A DNA stretch of 64,000 nucleotides, from positions 1 to 64,000 of the forward strand of contig NZ_JACIJK010000001.1 in assembly GCF_014199305.1 (NCBI RefSeq). Reading direction: 5' to 3'. Below are positions 36,845-44,280 of the stretch, piece by piece; positions within the stretch are counted from its first letter, which is position 1; each line of letters starts with the position of its first letter. This stretch comes from Sphingomonas aerophila (lineage in GTDB: Bacteria > Pseudomonadota > Alphaproteobacteria > Sphingomonadales > Sphingomonadaceae). A model generated the notes under the pieces. That model had not been told where the DNA came from. It saw nothing but the letters and a program-made list of their open reading frames with translations, and ran no database searches. A program made the position numbers and the translations under genes.

Positions 36845-37405
36845 TCAGCTCCTGCCATCAGAGAGCTTTTTAAGCCCGACCCAAAGATAGAGACCGAGCA
36901 GCGCTCCGCTGCCGATAAGCCATGCCCATGCGCTAGCCGATCGATCGAGTGTAATGATGCTGCCTAAGAAGACGAGCCCGCTAATGAGAAGGATTGTAAT
37001 CACAATCGGCCAACTAAGCGCAGCCCTGGCCTCACGCCGTGCCTGCGCTGGTAGCCTTGGTGGAGCGACGGACGGTCGCCCTTTCACGAGGCGCCGTGGC
37101 GCGGTGCTAGACCAAAGGAGCCGGGCAAGTATTGTCACGACGACAGCGGCGGTCAGCAGACTGTCTGCCGATTCAGAAAACGACAGCCAGTCCGAAACCA
37201 ACGTCCACAGAGCAACAATTGCGCAGACCGCTCCTACGGTCTTCCAACGACCTGCCCGTCCGGCAACGCTTTCCCACTCGGCCAGCAACTGATCATATTC
37301 CGCCTCGGTCACGAGCTTCGCGCCAAGCTTTCGTGACGGGAATATAAGGTAGCCGCCCTCCGTACGGATAAATTGCCTTTTAAACGCCTTGGTGGTGTTG
37401 AACAT
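36845..37405 (-). CDS. Integral membrane protein, unknown function
   Basis: A 186-residue protein with a soluble N-terminus (MFNTTKAFKRQFIRTEGGYL, TEAEYDQLLAEWE) and four hydrophobic helices: VGAVCAIVALWTLVSDWL, LLTAAVVVTILARLLW, IVITILLISGLVFLGSI and WLIGSGALLGLYLWVGL. No family recognised. The ATG at 37405 has GGGAGC upstream. Divergent from the broken small membrane gene at 37534. A perfect 14-base palindrome (36777-36790) lies in the convergent gap after its end. Confidence 0.65.
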   Translation of the reverse strand: MFNTTKAFKRQFIRTEGGYLIFPSRKLGAKLVTEAEYDQLLAEWESVAGRAGRWKTVGAVCAIVALWTLVSDWLSFSESADSLLTAAVVVTILARLLWSSTAPRRLVKGRPSVAPPRLPAQARREARAALSWPIVITILLISGLVFLGSIITLDRSASAWAWLIGSGALLGLYLWVGLKKLSDGRS

Positions 37406-37533
37406 GTGCAGCTCCCAGGGGGCGCCGTGCCTCTCCCCCTCCCTTTTCCCGCTTATCGGCCTGCAATTCCGATCCGTAGCGGACGTCGGCTCTCGCCTGC
37501 TGTCGGCCCCCGAAACCCTGATAGGACCGCGGA

Positions 37534-37746
37534 ATGAACGCATCTACGGTCGTCGGTCTGCTGATCATCCTATTCATCGGGATCGTACTAGGGGCCTTGT
37601 TCGCGTCCGGAAACATGCCGAACAATCTGAGAAAGTTGGACGCCCGACAGGACACAGAACCCGTGGCATTCTGGTTCTCTGCAGGGTCTTAGCTGATGAT
37701 TGCGATCATCGGGGCTATGATCGTCGTCGTGAACTGGCGGAAGTGA
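37534..37746 (+). pseudogene. Small two-helix membrane protein interrupted by an in-frame TAG
   Basis: From the ATG the frame encodes MNASTVVGLLIILFIGIVLG, ALFASGNMPNNLRKLDARQD and TEPVAFWFSAGS, then TAG at 37690-37692, and continues in the same frame with LMIAIIGAMIVVVNWRK before TGA. The two halves together make a normal small protein with two transmembrane helices and a polar loop; either half alone has only one. A nonsense mutation in a 70-codon gene explains this best; the 52-codon product may still be made. Confidence 0.65.
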
Positions 37747-38122
37747 CTACTGTCCACCGAACTCCAATAGACCACAGTCGCCATCCCAACCAAATCCCGG
37801 ATCGCACATCTGCCTCGGATTTGCTCAGCCTTGGAGGCTATGGACGGAACTCGGCGCGAGTGGCGGTTGGGGCCAAAACTGAAGACTTGCCGCTCTTTAG
37901 GCCGTCTTAGGACCCGCAAGCATTAGAAGAAGCCGAGCGCCTGCCAGGTTGTGACCAGAAGGCAGACGCCCAGCCTGAGTTTGTGGGGGATCCACAACTC
38001 GGAATTGGCCCCACAACACGAAGCTTTCATGACAAGGTGACAGCTGTGCCCCTCACCTCTTTGACCGATTGCGCCATCCTTAAGCTCGGGTAAGCTTATG
38101 CGGTCCAAGGGAGTGGAATTGC
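37747..38122. other. 376-base gap upstream of HU gene
   Basis: It holds an inverted repeat, TTGTGGGG (37981-37988) and CCCCACAA (38009-38016), and a possible 35-codon minus-strand frame (37923-38030) with one hydrophobic stretch (LRLGVCLLVTTW). The frame has no ribosome site and is not called. The HU promoter should be here; a TTGACC occurs before a T/A-rich stretch but no convincing -10 was found. Confidence 0.4.
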
Positions 38123-38392
38123 ATGAATGTGAGTGAGCTTGCGAAGGGTGTGGCGGCCGCGATCGGCACGAGTGATGCGGATGCCAAGAAGGCGATCACC
38201 GCTGTGTTCGACCAGATTGCGGGGGCAGCTGCAAAGGGCGAGGAGGTTTCCATCCCTGGTTTCGGCAAGTTTGCCGTCAAGGACCGTCCCGAACGCCAGG
38301 GCCGCAACCCGGCAACTGGCGAGGCAATGACCTTCGCGGCATCAAAGAAGGTGGCATTCACAGCCGCCAAAGGTCTGAAAGACAAGCTCTGA
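38123..38392 (+). CDS. HU-family DNA-binding protein
   Basis: An 89-residue histone-like protein. MNVSELAKGVAAAIG and KKAITAVFDQI form the dimerising helices, EEVSIPGFGKFAVKDRPERQ the body, and GRNPATGEAM the DNA-binding arm with the intercalating Pro, followed by AASKKVAFTAAKGLKDKL. Full length and intact. It bends and compacts DNA. ATG with GGGAGTGG upstream. An extra HU gene in an accessory region may have travelled with it; the chromosomal HU is expected elsewhere. Confidence 0.95.
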   Translation: MNVSELAKGVAAAIGTSDADAKKAITAVFDQIAGAAAKGEEVSIPGFGKFAVKDRPERQGRNPATGEAMTFAASKKVAFTAAKGLKDKL

Positions 38393-38484
38393 CCTGGCGC
38401 GCCGGCGATGTCGGTCGTCGGCGCACAAAATACCTCTCGGCGCGTAAGCCGATGGTGATGCTGACGGCCAGCAAACCGTCAGCC

Positions 38485-38545
38485 GTCCCAAAATAGTAGT
38501 TTCGAGAAGGCTCCTACGTTCCCATTTCTCGATCCCAATCGGGAC
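38485..38545 (+). repeat. Intergenic hairpin repeat, copy 4 with insertion
   Basis: GTCCCAAAATAG and the right half ATCCCAATCGGGAC are as in the other copies, but they are separated by an extra 34 bases or so. The insert itself contains a 7-base inverted repeat (TCGAGAA ... TTCTCGA), giving a branched structure. It lies 92 bases after the HU stop. Confidence 0.7.
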
Positions 38546-38630
38546 TAATGCCCTCCAACGCCGACACTGGACGCGGCCTGTAGCGTGCCCGTAAGCTGCC
38601 CTTGGGCAGAGTAACTAGGGAGATGCGGCA

Positions 38631-38837
38631 ATGCTGTTGTTTGTGGCTCTGACGCTCGCCTCGCCGCAGCCGTGCATGGATACGAAGCGACAGTGCCGCG
38701 CATGCACGGTCTCGGACGGCACCAAACGTTGCTCGAATATCGGGATCGCCTGCCAACCAATCGTCCGGGTCTGTCGCCCAAGAGGCAACCCGACGTCGCT
38801 GAGCCGAACAGCGCCAAGACAAGCTGACGGCAGATAA
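38631..38837 (+). CDS. Small cysteine-rich exported peptide
   Basis: A 68-residue product starting MLLFVALTLASPQPC, a short signal-peptide-like segment, followed by six cysteines at regular spacing within 34 residues (PCMDTKRQCRACTVSDG, KRCSNIGIACQP, VRVCRPRG) and a basic, probably disordered tail. The even number of cysteines suggests disulfides in the periplasm. No family recognised. GGGAGATGC precedes the ATG. The small size leaves some doubt that it is a gene. Confidence 0.5.
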   Translation: MLLFVALTLASPQPCMDTKRQCRACTVSDGTKRCSNIGIACQPIVRVCRPRGNPTSLSRTAPRQADGR

Positions 38838-38935
38838 CGCCCAACGCCCGCTTTCCCCCCTTCTTCGCCCTGGAAGCAGCCGGACCGCCTACCACCCAGT
38901 TGCGAACGATCCGGCGACGCCGCTAGGGTCACTCC

Positions 38936-39916
38936 GTGATACGGAAGATTACTCGACGCGATCGGCTCGCCCAACTCCCATTGCAGATACGCTGGCTGGG
39001 CCCTGTCCTCGCTGCGACCCTATCGGCCTTCCCATCTCCAGCCAATCGGCCGCAAGTAGGGCAGCTCCGCTTCGAAGCTGACCTTCGGAAACTGTATGGC
39101 ACCGATCAGGAGCAGGCACGCGACCGATTGGAGGCACAGACGAGCAAGCTGACCCGCCGCGCCACTGAGAAGGAAGTCAAACGTATTCGATCGCTCGGGC
39201 TTCAGGCTCATCTAAAAGCATCGTGTTTCTCAGATGCACGATGCTCATATCTCGACCGGATACGGTCAGTACGAAGTGCCTGCTCGACGGCTGCAGAGAT
39301 GCTTTCCGCTTCGACGAAGGTTGAAGTTGAAATGCGGTCGGTCCTGAAGATGGTCGCCGGCGCTGATGGCGACCAGCTCTCAGGAAAACTCGAGGATAGG
39401 CTGAAAGCCAGGGCTTCGCGCGAGGAGCTCTTACGCAAAGCTTTAGTCCAGGCTCGAGGAACGGGATCACCAGCAGGGCCATCCTGCCACGCAGCCACTC
39501 TGGTGGCCCGGCTCGGAGCCGAAATCGAGAGCCGCGATGCGGCCAATCTTCGCGATCTGACCAAGGTAGTCGCTGTGAGCGGCTGGCCCATCGTTGACGC
39601 CAGTTCGGGCCCTCCCTGGTACTTCCCCGTCGTGCAGCATGCCGACCGGCAATTGGCGGAGCAGTACAGGATCCTCTTACAATGGCGGCCTCTCGCAGCG
39701 ACCAACCGCGTGTCTCCCAAAGCCTACGCCTACTTATACGATCGAGTGATGCTACAGCTTCGCGGCACCCAACTCTATGGCACCCAGTTTGAGTGCCAAG
39801 GAGGACGATACCTGCCATCGCGAATTGAAGATTCAGATACGGTCGACAATCGGCGCAAGGAGCTGGGCATGGTTCCTATGGGCAAATACGCTGAGATGCT
39901 TCCATCCACGTGCTGA
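38936..39916 (+). CDS. DUF6624-type protein
   Basis: A 326-residue protein. The N-terminus has a hydrophobic stretch (WLGPVLAATLSAFPSPA) that could be a signal or anchor. The middle is helical and charged. The last 130 residues carry KVVAVSGWPIVDASSG, FPVVQHADRQLAEQYRILL, AYLYDRVMLQLRGTQLYGTQ and NRRKELGMVPMGKYAEML, which match DUF6624, a domain of unknown function. GTG start; other starts are possible. Convergent with the next gene across a hairpin repeat. Confidence 0.7.
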   Translation: MIRKITRRDRLAQLPLQIRWLGPVLAATLSAFPSPANRPQVGQLRFEADLRKLYGTDQEQARDRLEAQTSKLTRRATEKEVKRIRSLGLQAHLKASCFSDARCSYLDRIRSVRSACSTAAEMLSASTKVEVEMRSVLKMVAGADGDQLSGKLEDRLKARASREELLRKALVQARGTGSPAGPSCHAATLVARLGAEIESRDAANLRDLTKVVAVSGWPIVDASSGPPWYFPVVQHADRQLAEQYRILLQWRPLAATNRVSPKAYAYLYDRVMLQLRGTQLYGTQFECQGGRYLPSRIEDSDTVDNRRKELGMVPMGKYAEMLPSTC

Positions 39917-39932
39917 CCAGCGAATGCGGCCT

Positions 39933-39959
39933 GTCCCAAATCACCATCCCAATCGGGAC
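39933..39959 (+). repeat. Intergenic hairpin repeat, copy 5
   Basis: GTCCC and GGGAC arms intact; the inner part reads AAATCACC instead of AAAATAGC. It fills most of the 61-base gap between two convergent genes, a position where a bidirectional terminator would be expected. Confidence 0.75.
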
Positions 39960-39977
39960 GCCATCTCGCTACCGCTA

Positions 39978-40514
39978 TCAGGTGATCCAACTCTGCAGGC
40001 AGCGCGCGGTCCAAGCGGCTTTCGACAATCGGACTGTACAGAGGACTCCGTAGCCGAACCTGCCTTCTTCGAGGAAAGAGACTTCCACTAAGGCAAGGCG
40101 CCGATTTTTCGAGAAGATGGGACTGGTGAACGTGACAAACGTCTTATGTCCCTCGTCGTCGATTGTCGGCCCTGTCTGGCCAGTCCACCTGCAAGCGGGC
40201 CTGAAGTTCTCGAGATTGAAAAGGTGTTCTCGTCTCGCGAGATCCTCAAATTCGCCTTCAGAAAGCTTCATGCGGGCACGATAATCCGGCATGAACTTCC
40301 GGAGATCATCAAGCCCATGAGGCGACAACCGCACATCCTGTGGGTAGGCAGGAGACGTCCGGCCTATAGCGGCGGTATAGGCGGCTTGCAGAACGGCGCA
40401 CGTACTCGGTGCGGAGGCGAAAGTGACAATCGGCTGGGTAGCCGCCTTTGAGGGCACTCCTGAGGACGATGCCAGCAGTCCAAGGTACGTGATTGCGCCA
40501 ACGTTCAGCACCAT
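39978..40514 (-). CDS. Exported hypothetical protein
   Basis: A 178-residue protein with a probable signal peptide (MVLNVGAITYLGLLASSSG). Mature part: STCAVLQAAYTAAIGRTSPA, DLARREHLFNLENFRPACRW, KTFVTFTSPIFSKNRRLALV, and GYGVLCTVRLSKAAWTARCL. The alternating strands and paired cysteines look like a small periplasmic domain. No family recognised. ATG with GAGAAG upstream. Confidence 0.6.
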   Translation of the reverse strand: MVLNVGAITYLGLLASSSGVPSKAATQPIVTFASAPSTCAVLQAAYTAAIGRTSPAYPQDVRLSPHGLDDLRKFMPDYRARMKLSEGEFEDLARREHLFNLENFRPACRWTGQTGPTIDDEGHKTFVTFTSPIFSKNRRLALVEVSFLEEGRFGYGVLCTVRLSKAAWTARCLQSWIT

Positions 40515-40597
40515 GGCCTCAACTTCTCTACTCGCGTGACGCGTGCAGTGACACTTACGAGCGGAGGCAGGCGGTCCGCAATCTACTCAACCCAGAG

Positions 40598-40625
40598 GGC
40601 CCCAAAATAGCATCCCAATCGGGAC
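40598..40625 (+). repeat. Intergenic hairpin repeat, copy 6
   Basis: GGCCCC replaces the usual GTCCC on the left, which weakens the outer stem; AAAATAGC, ATCCCAATC and GGGAC are unchanged. Unlike the other copies it lies between divergent genes, so it cannot be a terminator for either of them. Confidence 0.75.
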
Positions 40626-40775
40626 GATGCCGTTCCCTGTCCGCCTCCGAAGCGGCCCTTCTGCTCTCGCCCAGATGCAAACGCTCAACCGTGAACCGCC
40701 CGGCCCCGAAAACGCCCATTCGTTCATGCCTGTCCGGGTAGGGTAATTGCTCTCGGCGGAGTGTAGAACTGCACC

Positions 40776-41078
40776 ATGAGCATCGAACGGAGCCGCGGAA
40801 GGACGGCCCATGACGACGTGCTGACGCCGGCCGAGTGGCGGGTTGTCGAGGCCGTGCGCCACGGCCTGACTAACGCTATTATAGCCAGCCGGCTTGGCGT
40901 TAGCGCGGACGCGGTCAAGTTCCACGTCGCTAACGCACTACAAAGCTCGGCTTTGCAAGCCGCGTTGAACTCAGGCGCCGGGACGGTGTGCGCCGGGACA
41001 GCCTGTTGCGAGGAGGTACGAGAAACATGGATCCGGATCTTCAGCTCGGCCGCATCGGCCAGCTTTCTCGAACGGTGA
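40776..41078 (+). pseudogene. LuxR-type HTH domain, frameshifted from a downstream VOC domain
   Basis: The first 57 codons encode a GerE/LuxR-type helix-turn-helix: LTPAEWRVVEAVRHGLTN, ASRLGVSADAVKFHVANALQ. After this the frame turns into unlikely sequence. If one A is restored in the CTACAAAGC run at about 40940, the frame continues as KLGFASRVELRRRDGVRRDS and runs into the VOC protein at 41027, giving an HTH-VOC fusion. I read this as a one-base deletion in a regulator gene; a sequencing error is the alternative. Confidence 0.6.
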
Positions 41079-41419
41079 CCGACATTGCGGCAGCGCGACA
41101 GTGGTACGCCGACGTACTCGGCCTCGCTCACCTGTACTCGTTCGGTGATCTCGCCTTTTTTGACTGTGCCGGCGTGCGCCTCTTCCTTTCGCAAGGCGAG
41201 GCCGGACCGGAGTCGATCATCTATCTGATGGTCGACGACGTGCATGCGGCAGCCGCGACTCTGGCTTCCCGCGGTGTTGAGTTTCGCAACGCGCCGCACA
41301 TGATTCACCGCCACGAGGACGGAACGGAGGAGTGGATGGCCTTCTTCAACGACCCGGATAGCCGCCCGCTCGCACTCATGTCGCGTCAGGTCGTCGAGGG
41401 TGGTGAGCACCAGACCTGA
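41027..41419 (+). CDS. VOC family protein, C-terminal half of a split HTH-VOC gene
   Basis: A 130-residue VOC domain: IGQLSRTVTDIAAARQWYAD, FFDCAGVRLFLSQGE, YLMVDDVHAAAATLASRGVE and MAFFNDPDSRPLALMS. The ATG is preceded by a strong GAGGAGG at proper distance, so it can be translated on its own even though the upstream HTH is out of frame. In related organisms I recall this domain fused to a LuxR-type HTH. The ligand or substrate is unknown. Confidence 0.8.
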   Translation: MDPDLQLGRIGQLSRTVTDIAAARQWYADVLGLAHLYSFGDLAFFDCAGVRLFLSQGEAGPESIIYLMVDDVHAAAATLASRGVEFRNAPHMIHRHEDGTEEWMAFFNDPDSRPLALMSRQVVEGGEHQT

Positions 41420-41635
41420 CCCGATTTCCGTCGTGATACATTAGGCCCGTTATGCTGAACCCAGCCGCAATCCTGCCAATCCGCTTTCCACCCACATGCT
41501 AACATGAGGCGTACCAGTGTCGGACCCGACCTACTGAGTCGCTCACAGCAAAGAAGCGAGAGTAGGACCGGCAATGGGGCCACAAACCCAAACCAGACTA
41601 ATTCTGCACAATCTGAACCAGTTACGACGACGTGA

Positions 41636-41726
41636 TGGCGGAGCGGGAGGGATTCGAACCCTCGATACGGTTTTGCCGTATACTCACTTTCCAGGCGAGC
41701 GCCTTCGACCACTCGGCCACCGCTCC
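41636..41726 (-). tRNA. tRNA-Ser (anticodon GGA)
   Basis: A complete class II tRNA on the minus strand. Acceptor stem GGAGCGG pairs with CCGCTCC, D-arm GCCGAGTGGTCGAAGGC, anticodon stem CTCGC/GTGAG around loop CTGGAAA with anticodon GGA, a long variable arm (ATACGG/CCGTAT), T-arm GAGGG-TTCGAAT-CCCTC, discriminator G, and CCA encoded in the DNA. Its 3' end faces the accessory region to the left, the usual side for island integration. Confidence 0.95.
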
Positions 41727-41821
41727 GCATCTCATCCGTGCCCGGAAATGGGCCGACTAAAGGCACGCGCGCGTTGGCGCAAGCGATTGCGCGCATTTCC
41801 GCGCTGGGGCAGTCTGAACAC

Positions 41822-42703
41822 ATGTTCGCCGCTCTCCTAGTCAGCCTCGCAGTGCAGGCCGCCTCAGCCACCGTACCCCCCTCCCCCTCCGACCCGATCG
41901 AGGCCGATTGGCGAACGATCCCGGATGACGAGCTGCTGGTGATGACCCTCTCCGGCAATCGCACGGTGGTGATCCGGCTGGCCACGCCATACGCGCCCGA
42001 GCATGTCGCCAACGTGCGTCGCCTCGCGTTGGCGCATTGGTGGGACGGTACCAGCGTGTACCGCGTCCAGGACAATTGGGTGACGCAATGGGGTGACGAA
42101 ACGGAGAAGAAGCCGTTGCCCATGGGCATCGCCGCTCGCCCCGCGGCGGAATATGACATCGCTGCCGGGTTTCGCGCCGCCCAACGCATGACGGTGTCCG
42201 ACGCCTACTCGGGCGTTTCCGGCATCACCGCTGATGGCTGGGCAGTGGCGGGCAGCAAGCCAGGCGTGGGGCCGGTGGCGGACGCCAGTCCCGGTTGGCT
42301 GGCCCATTGCTATGGAACGGTCGGCGTCGCGCGGGATGCATCGCCCGATACGGGCACGGGGTCTGAACTCTTCATGCCGATCGGCGGGTCGGCACGGCGG
42401 CTGGACCGGAACTACACGATCGTCGGGCGCGTGATCGAAGGAGCAAGCCTGTTGTCCGGCCTGCCGCGCAGTGACGCGCCAATGGGCATGTACGCGACCG
42501 CGGCGGAGCGACTGCCGATTACCAGCGTTCGCCTGGCGAGCGACATGCCAGCGGCTGGCCGGCCCCGCTATCAATATCGGGCCGCAGACAATCCCCGGTT
42601 TGCCGCCCTGATCGCAACGAGGGAAAATCCGAAGCCGCCCACGATTGGCCTGGGCGGTGCGGATGTCTGCGACGTGCCAATCGCCACACGTCGCGCGCCC
42701 TGA
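41822..42703 (+). CDS. Exported cyclophilin-type peptidylprolyl isomerase
   Basis: A 293-residue protein with a short signal peptide (MFAALLVSLAVQAASATV). Cyclophilin pieces include VVIRLATPYAPEHVANVRRL, WWDGTSVYRVQDNWVTQWGD and a late YTIVGRVIEGASLLSGLPR. It should catalyse cis-trans proline isomerisation in the periplasm during outer-membrane protein folding. Some active-site positions are replaced compared with classical cyclophilins, as is common in long alphaproteobacterial forms. ATG at 41822 fits the signal peptide. Confidence 0.88.
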   Translation: MFAALLVSLAVQAASATVPPSPSDPIEADWRTIPDDELLVMTLSGNRTVVIRLATPYAPEHVANVRRLALAHWWDGTSVYRVQDNWVTQWGDETEKKPLPMGIAARPAAEYDIAAGFRAAQRMTVSDAYSGVSGITADGWAVAGSKPGVGPVADASPGWLAHCYGTVGVARDASPDTGTGSELFMPIGGSARRLDRNYTIVGRVIEGASLLSGLPRSDAPMGMYATAAERLPITSVRLASDMPAAGRPRYQYRAADNPRFAALIATRENPKPPTIGLGGADVCDVPIATRRAP

Positions 42704-42718
42704 GGCATGCCTCGGACC

Positions 42719-43321
42719 TTAGCGCCCGACCCAGTCCGCCACTTCTGCCGCCACCTGGTTAGCCGCGGTATTGAGCGCCGGCCCAGCGCTGACCGCGTCG
42801 ATGGCAGCAACAGGTGCACGCGCCTCGAACCGGCGCTTCTCCAGCGTCTGCGTCCCGTCGCGACGTAAAGACGCGTCAAAGGTCACCACGGCTTCCCGTG
42901 TTGCCGCGTCAATGCCGAACTGGCGCAACTCACCGGCAAGCTCACCATTGGGCGAGTCGACCGCCTGCACCGATGACAGCACCACGCGCCCGGTACGGGC
43001 CTGTACCGTGTCGGACAGAAGCCGCGCGAACAGCCGGGCGGGCGGCTCGGCCCAGATAGCCTCCTTTACATAGGCAATGCTGGTCGGCGTCGCCTGCACG
43101 GGCACGCGTGCCGTCGCCAGACTGGCAGGGGTGACGGGCACGGCGATGGTGATGGCCCGCGCGCCGGCTGATGTCACGACCTGCCCCACCGGGACCCGTT
43201 CCGCCGGGGTCAGCGTCAGCAGCGAGGGTGGAGGCTTCGCACCGAAGCTGATGCACGCCGCTAGCGGCATCGCGCCAAGGACGATCGCGAGCGGCGTCTT
43301 CATGGTCATCCTCATGCTCAC
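42719..43321 (-). CDS. ABC-type transport auxiliary lipoprotein
   Basis: A 200-residue lipoprotein: MKTPLAIVLGAMPLAAC with lipobox LAAC. The mature part follows the ABC_trans_aux (PqiC-like) domain: SLLTLTPAERV, IAYVKEAIWAEPPARLFARL, VDSPNGELAGELRQFGID and a conserved RRFEARAPV. It probably sits on the inner leaflet of the outer membrane and links the MlaD channel to it. Last gene of the Mla-like operon; its start overlaps the mlaD stop by four bases (ATGA). Confidence 0.88.
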   Translation of the reverse strand: MSMRMTMKTPLAIVLGAMPLAACISFGAKPPPSLLTLTPAERVPVGQVVTSAGARAITIAVPVTPASLATARVPVQATPTSIAYVKEAIWAEPPARLFARLLSDTVQARTGRVVLSSVQAVDSPNGELAGELRQFGIDAATREAVVTFDASLRRDGTQTLEKRRFEARAPVAAIDAVSAGPALNTAANQVAAEVADWVGR

Positions 43322-44280
43322 TTACCCTTGTAGTCCGGCAGCTTCGGGCTTCCGATCAGCGAGCTGGCACCACCCTGATCGACCTTTTCCGCCACGGACG
43401 ACAGCGCGGCCGCGGTCTGGCGCAGATCGTGGACCAGCCGGTTCGCCTCTGGAACCGTCTGCTTGGAGAAGGTTTGCAAGCCTGGTCGCGCATCGCCGAT
43501 GGCGCCGTTCAACGTGTCGGACGCCTGCTGCGCGGACGCAATCGCCTTGTTCAGGTTCTGCATCGCCGGGCGCACGTCTTCCGCCAACAAGCCGTTGGTC
43601 GTGTTGGCGAGCGCCCCCACCTGCTGTGCGGCATCGCCAGCCTGCTGGATCGCGATCCGCGTCTGCGCCAGCGTCGCCGCGATCTCCGGCGCGCGATCTG
43701 CGAAGGCGGATGTCAGCCGGTTTGTGTTCTGCAGGATCCCGGCGATCGAGGCTTGGTTACGGTCGGTCAGCAGCCCCGTCAGCCTCTCCGTCAGGGTCGA
43801 CAGCCGCTCCAGCAGCTGCGGCGCGGAATTGAGGATGGCCCCGATGCCGCCCGCCCGCGGCGGGATCACCGGGACGCCATAAGGACAGGTCTGGGTCAGA
43901 CGTGATTCATCGCATCCGATCGGCGGCGCACCACGCTTGGCGCCGTCCAGCGACACGGTGCTGGGACCGGTAAAGCTGCCCTGGATGGTTGCCATCGTGC
44001 CCTGCAGGATGGGCGTGTCCTCGTTCACGCTGATGCGGACGCGGACGAATTGCGGGTCGTTCTTCCACAGGCCAATCGCCTTTACCTGGCCCGCCGGCAC
44101 ACCCGAATAGGTGACGGTCGATCCCTTGGCGAGGCCGTCTACCGCCTGCTGGAAGAAGATGTCGTATTCGCGTTCGGTCGCATTGCCGAGCCGCGCGAGC
44201 CACACGGTGAAGATCGCGAGCACCGCGAGAAGGATCAGCACGACGGCGCCGACCAGGACGTGATTCGATCGGGTTTCCAT
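43318..44280 (-). CDS. MlaD-family MCE protein
   Basis: A 320-residue protein with one N-terminal transmembrane helix (VLVGAVVLILLAVLAIFTVWL) and an MCE domain (about 35-120: VTYSGVPAGQVKAIGLWKND). A long coiled-coil region with repeated Leu/Gln heptads and an SLIGSPKLPDYKGK end follow. MCE proteins form hexameric lipid channels in the periplasm, coupled to MlaE/MlaF. The start overlaps the ATPase stop (TGATG). Longer than E. coli MlaD, as is usual outside gammaproteobacteria. Confidence 0.9.
   Translation of the reverse strand: METRSNHVLVGAVVLILLAVLAIFTVWLARLGNATEREYDIFFQQAVDGLAKGSTVTYSGVPAGQVKAIGLWKNDPQFVRVRISVNEDTPILQGTMATIQGSFTGPSTVSLDGAKRGAPPIGCDESRLTQTCPYGVPVIPPRAGGIGAILNSAPQLLERLSTLTERLTGLLTDRNQASIAGILQNTNRLTSAFADRAPEIAATLAQTRIAIQQAGDAAQQVGALANTTNGLLAEDVRPAMQNLNKAIASAQQASDTLNGAIGDARPGLQTFSKQTVPEANRLVHDLRQTAAALSSVAEKVDQGGASSLIGSPKLPDYKGK

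Noticed and set aside
37923..38030. 35-codon minus-strand frame with a hydrophobic end
   Set aside because: No ribosome site and no recognised family; too short to support.
40724..41410. 228-codon minus-strand frame
   Set aside because: Antisense to the HTH and VOC domains, which carry clear motifs.
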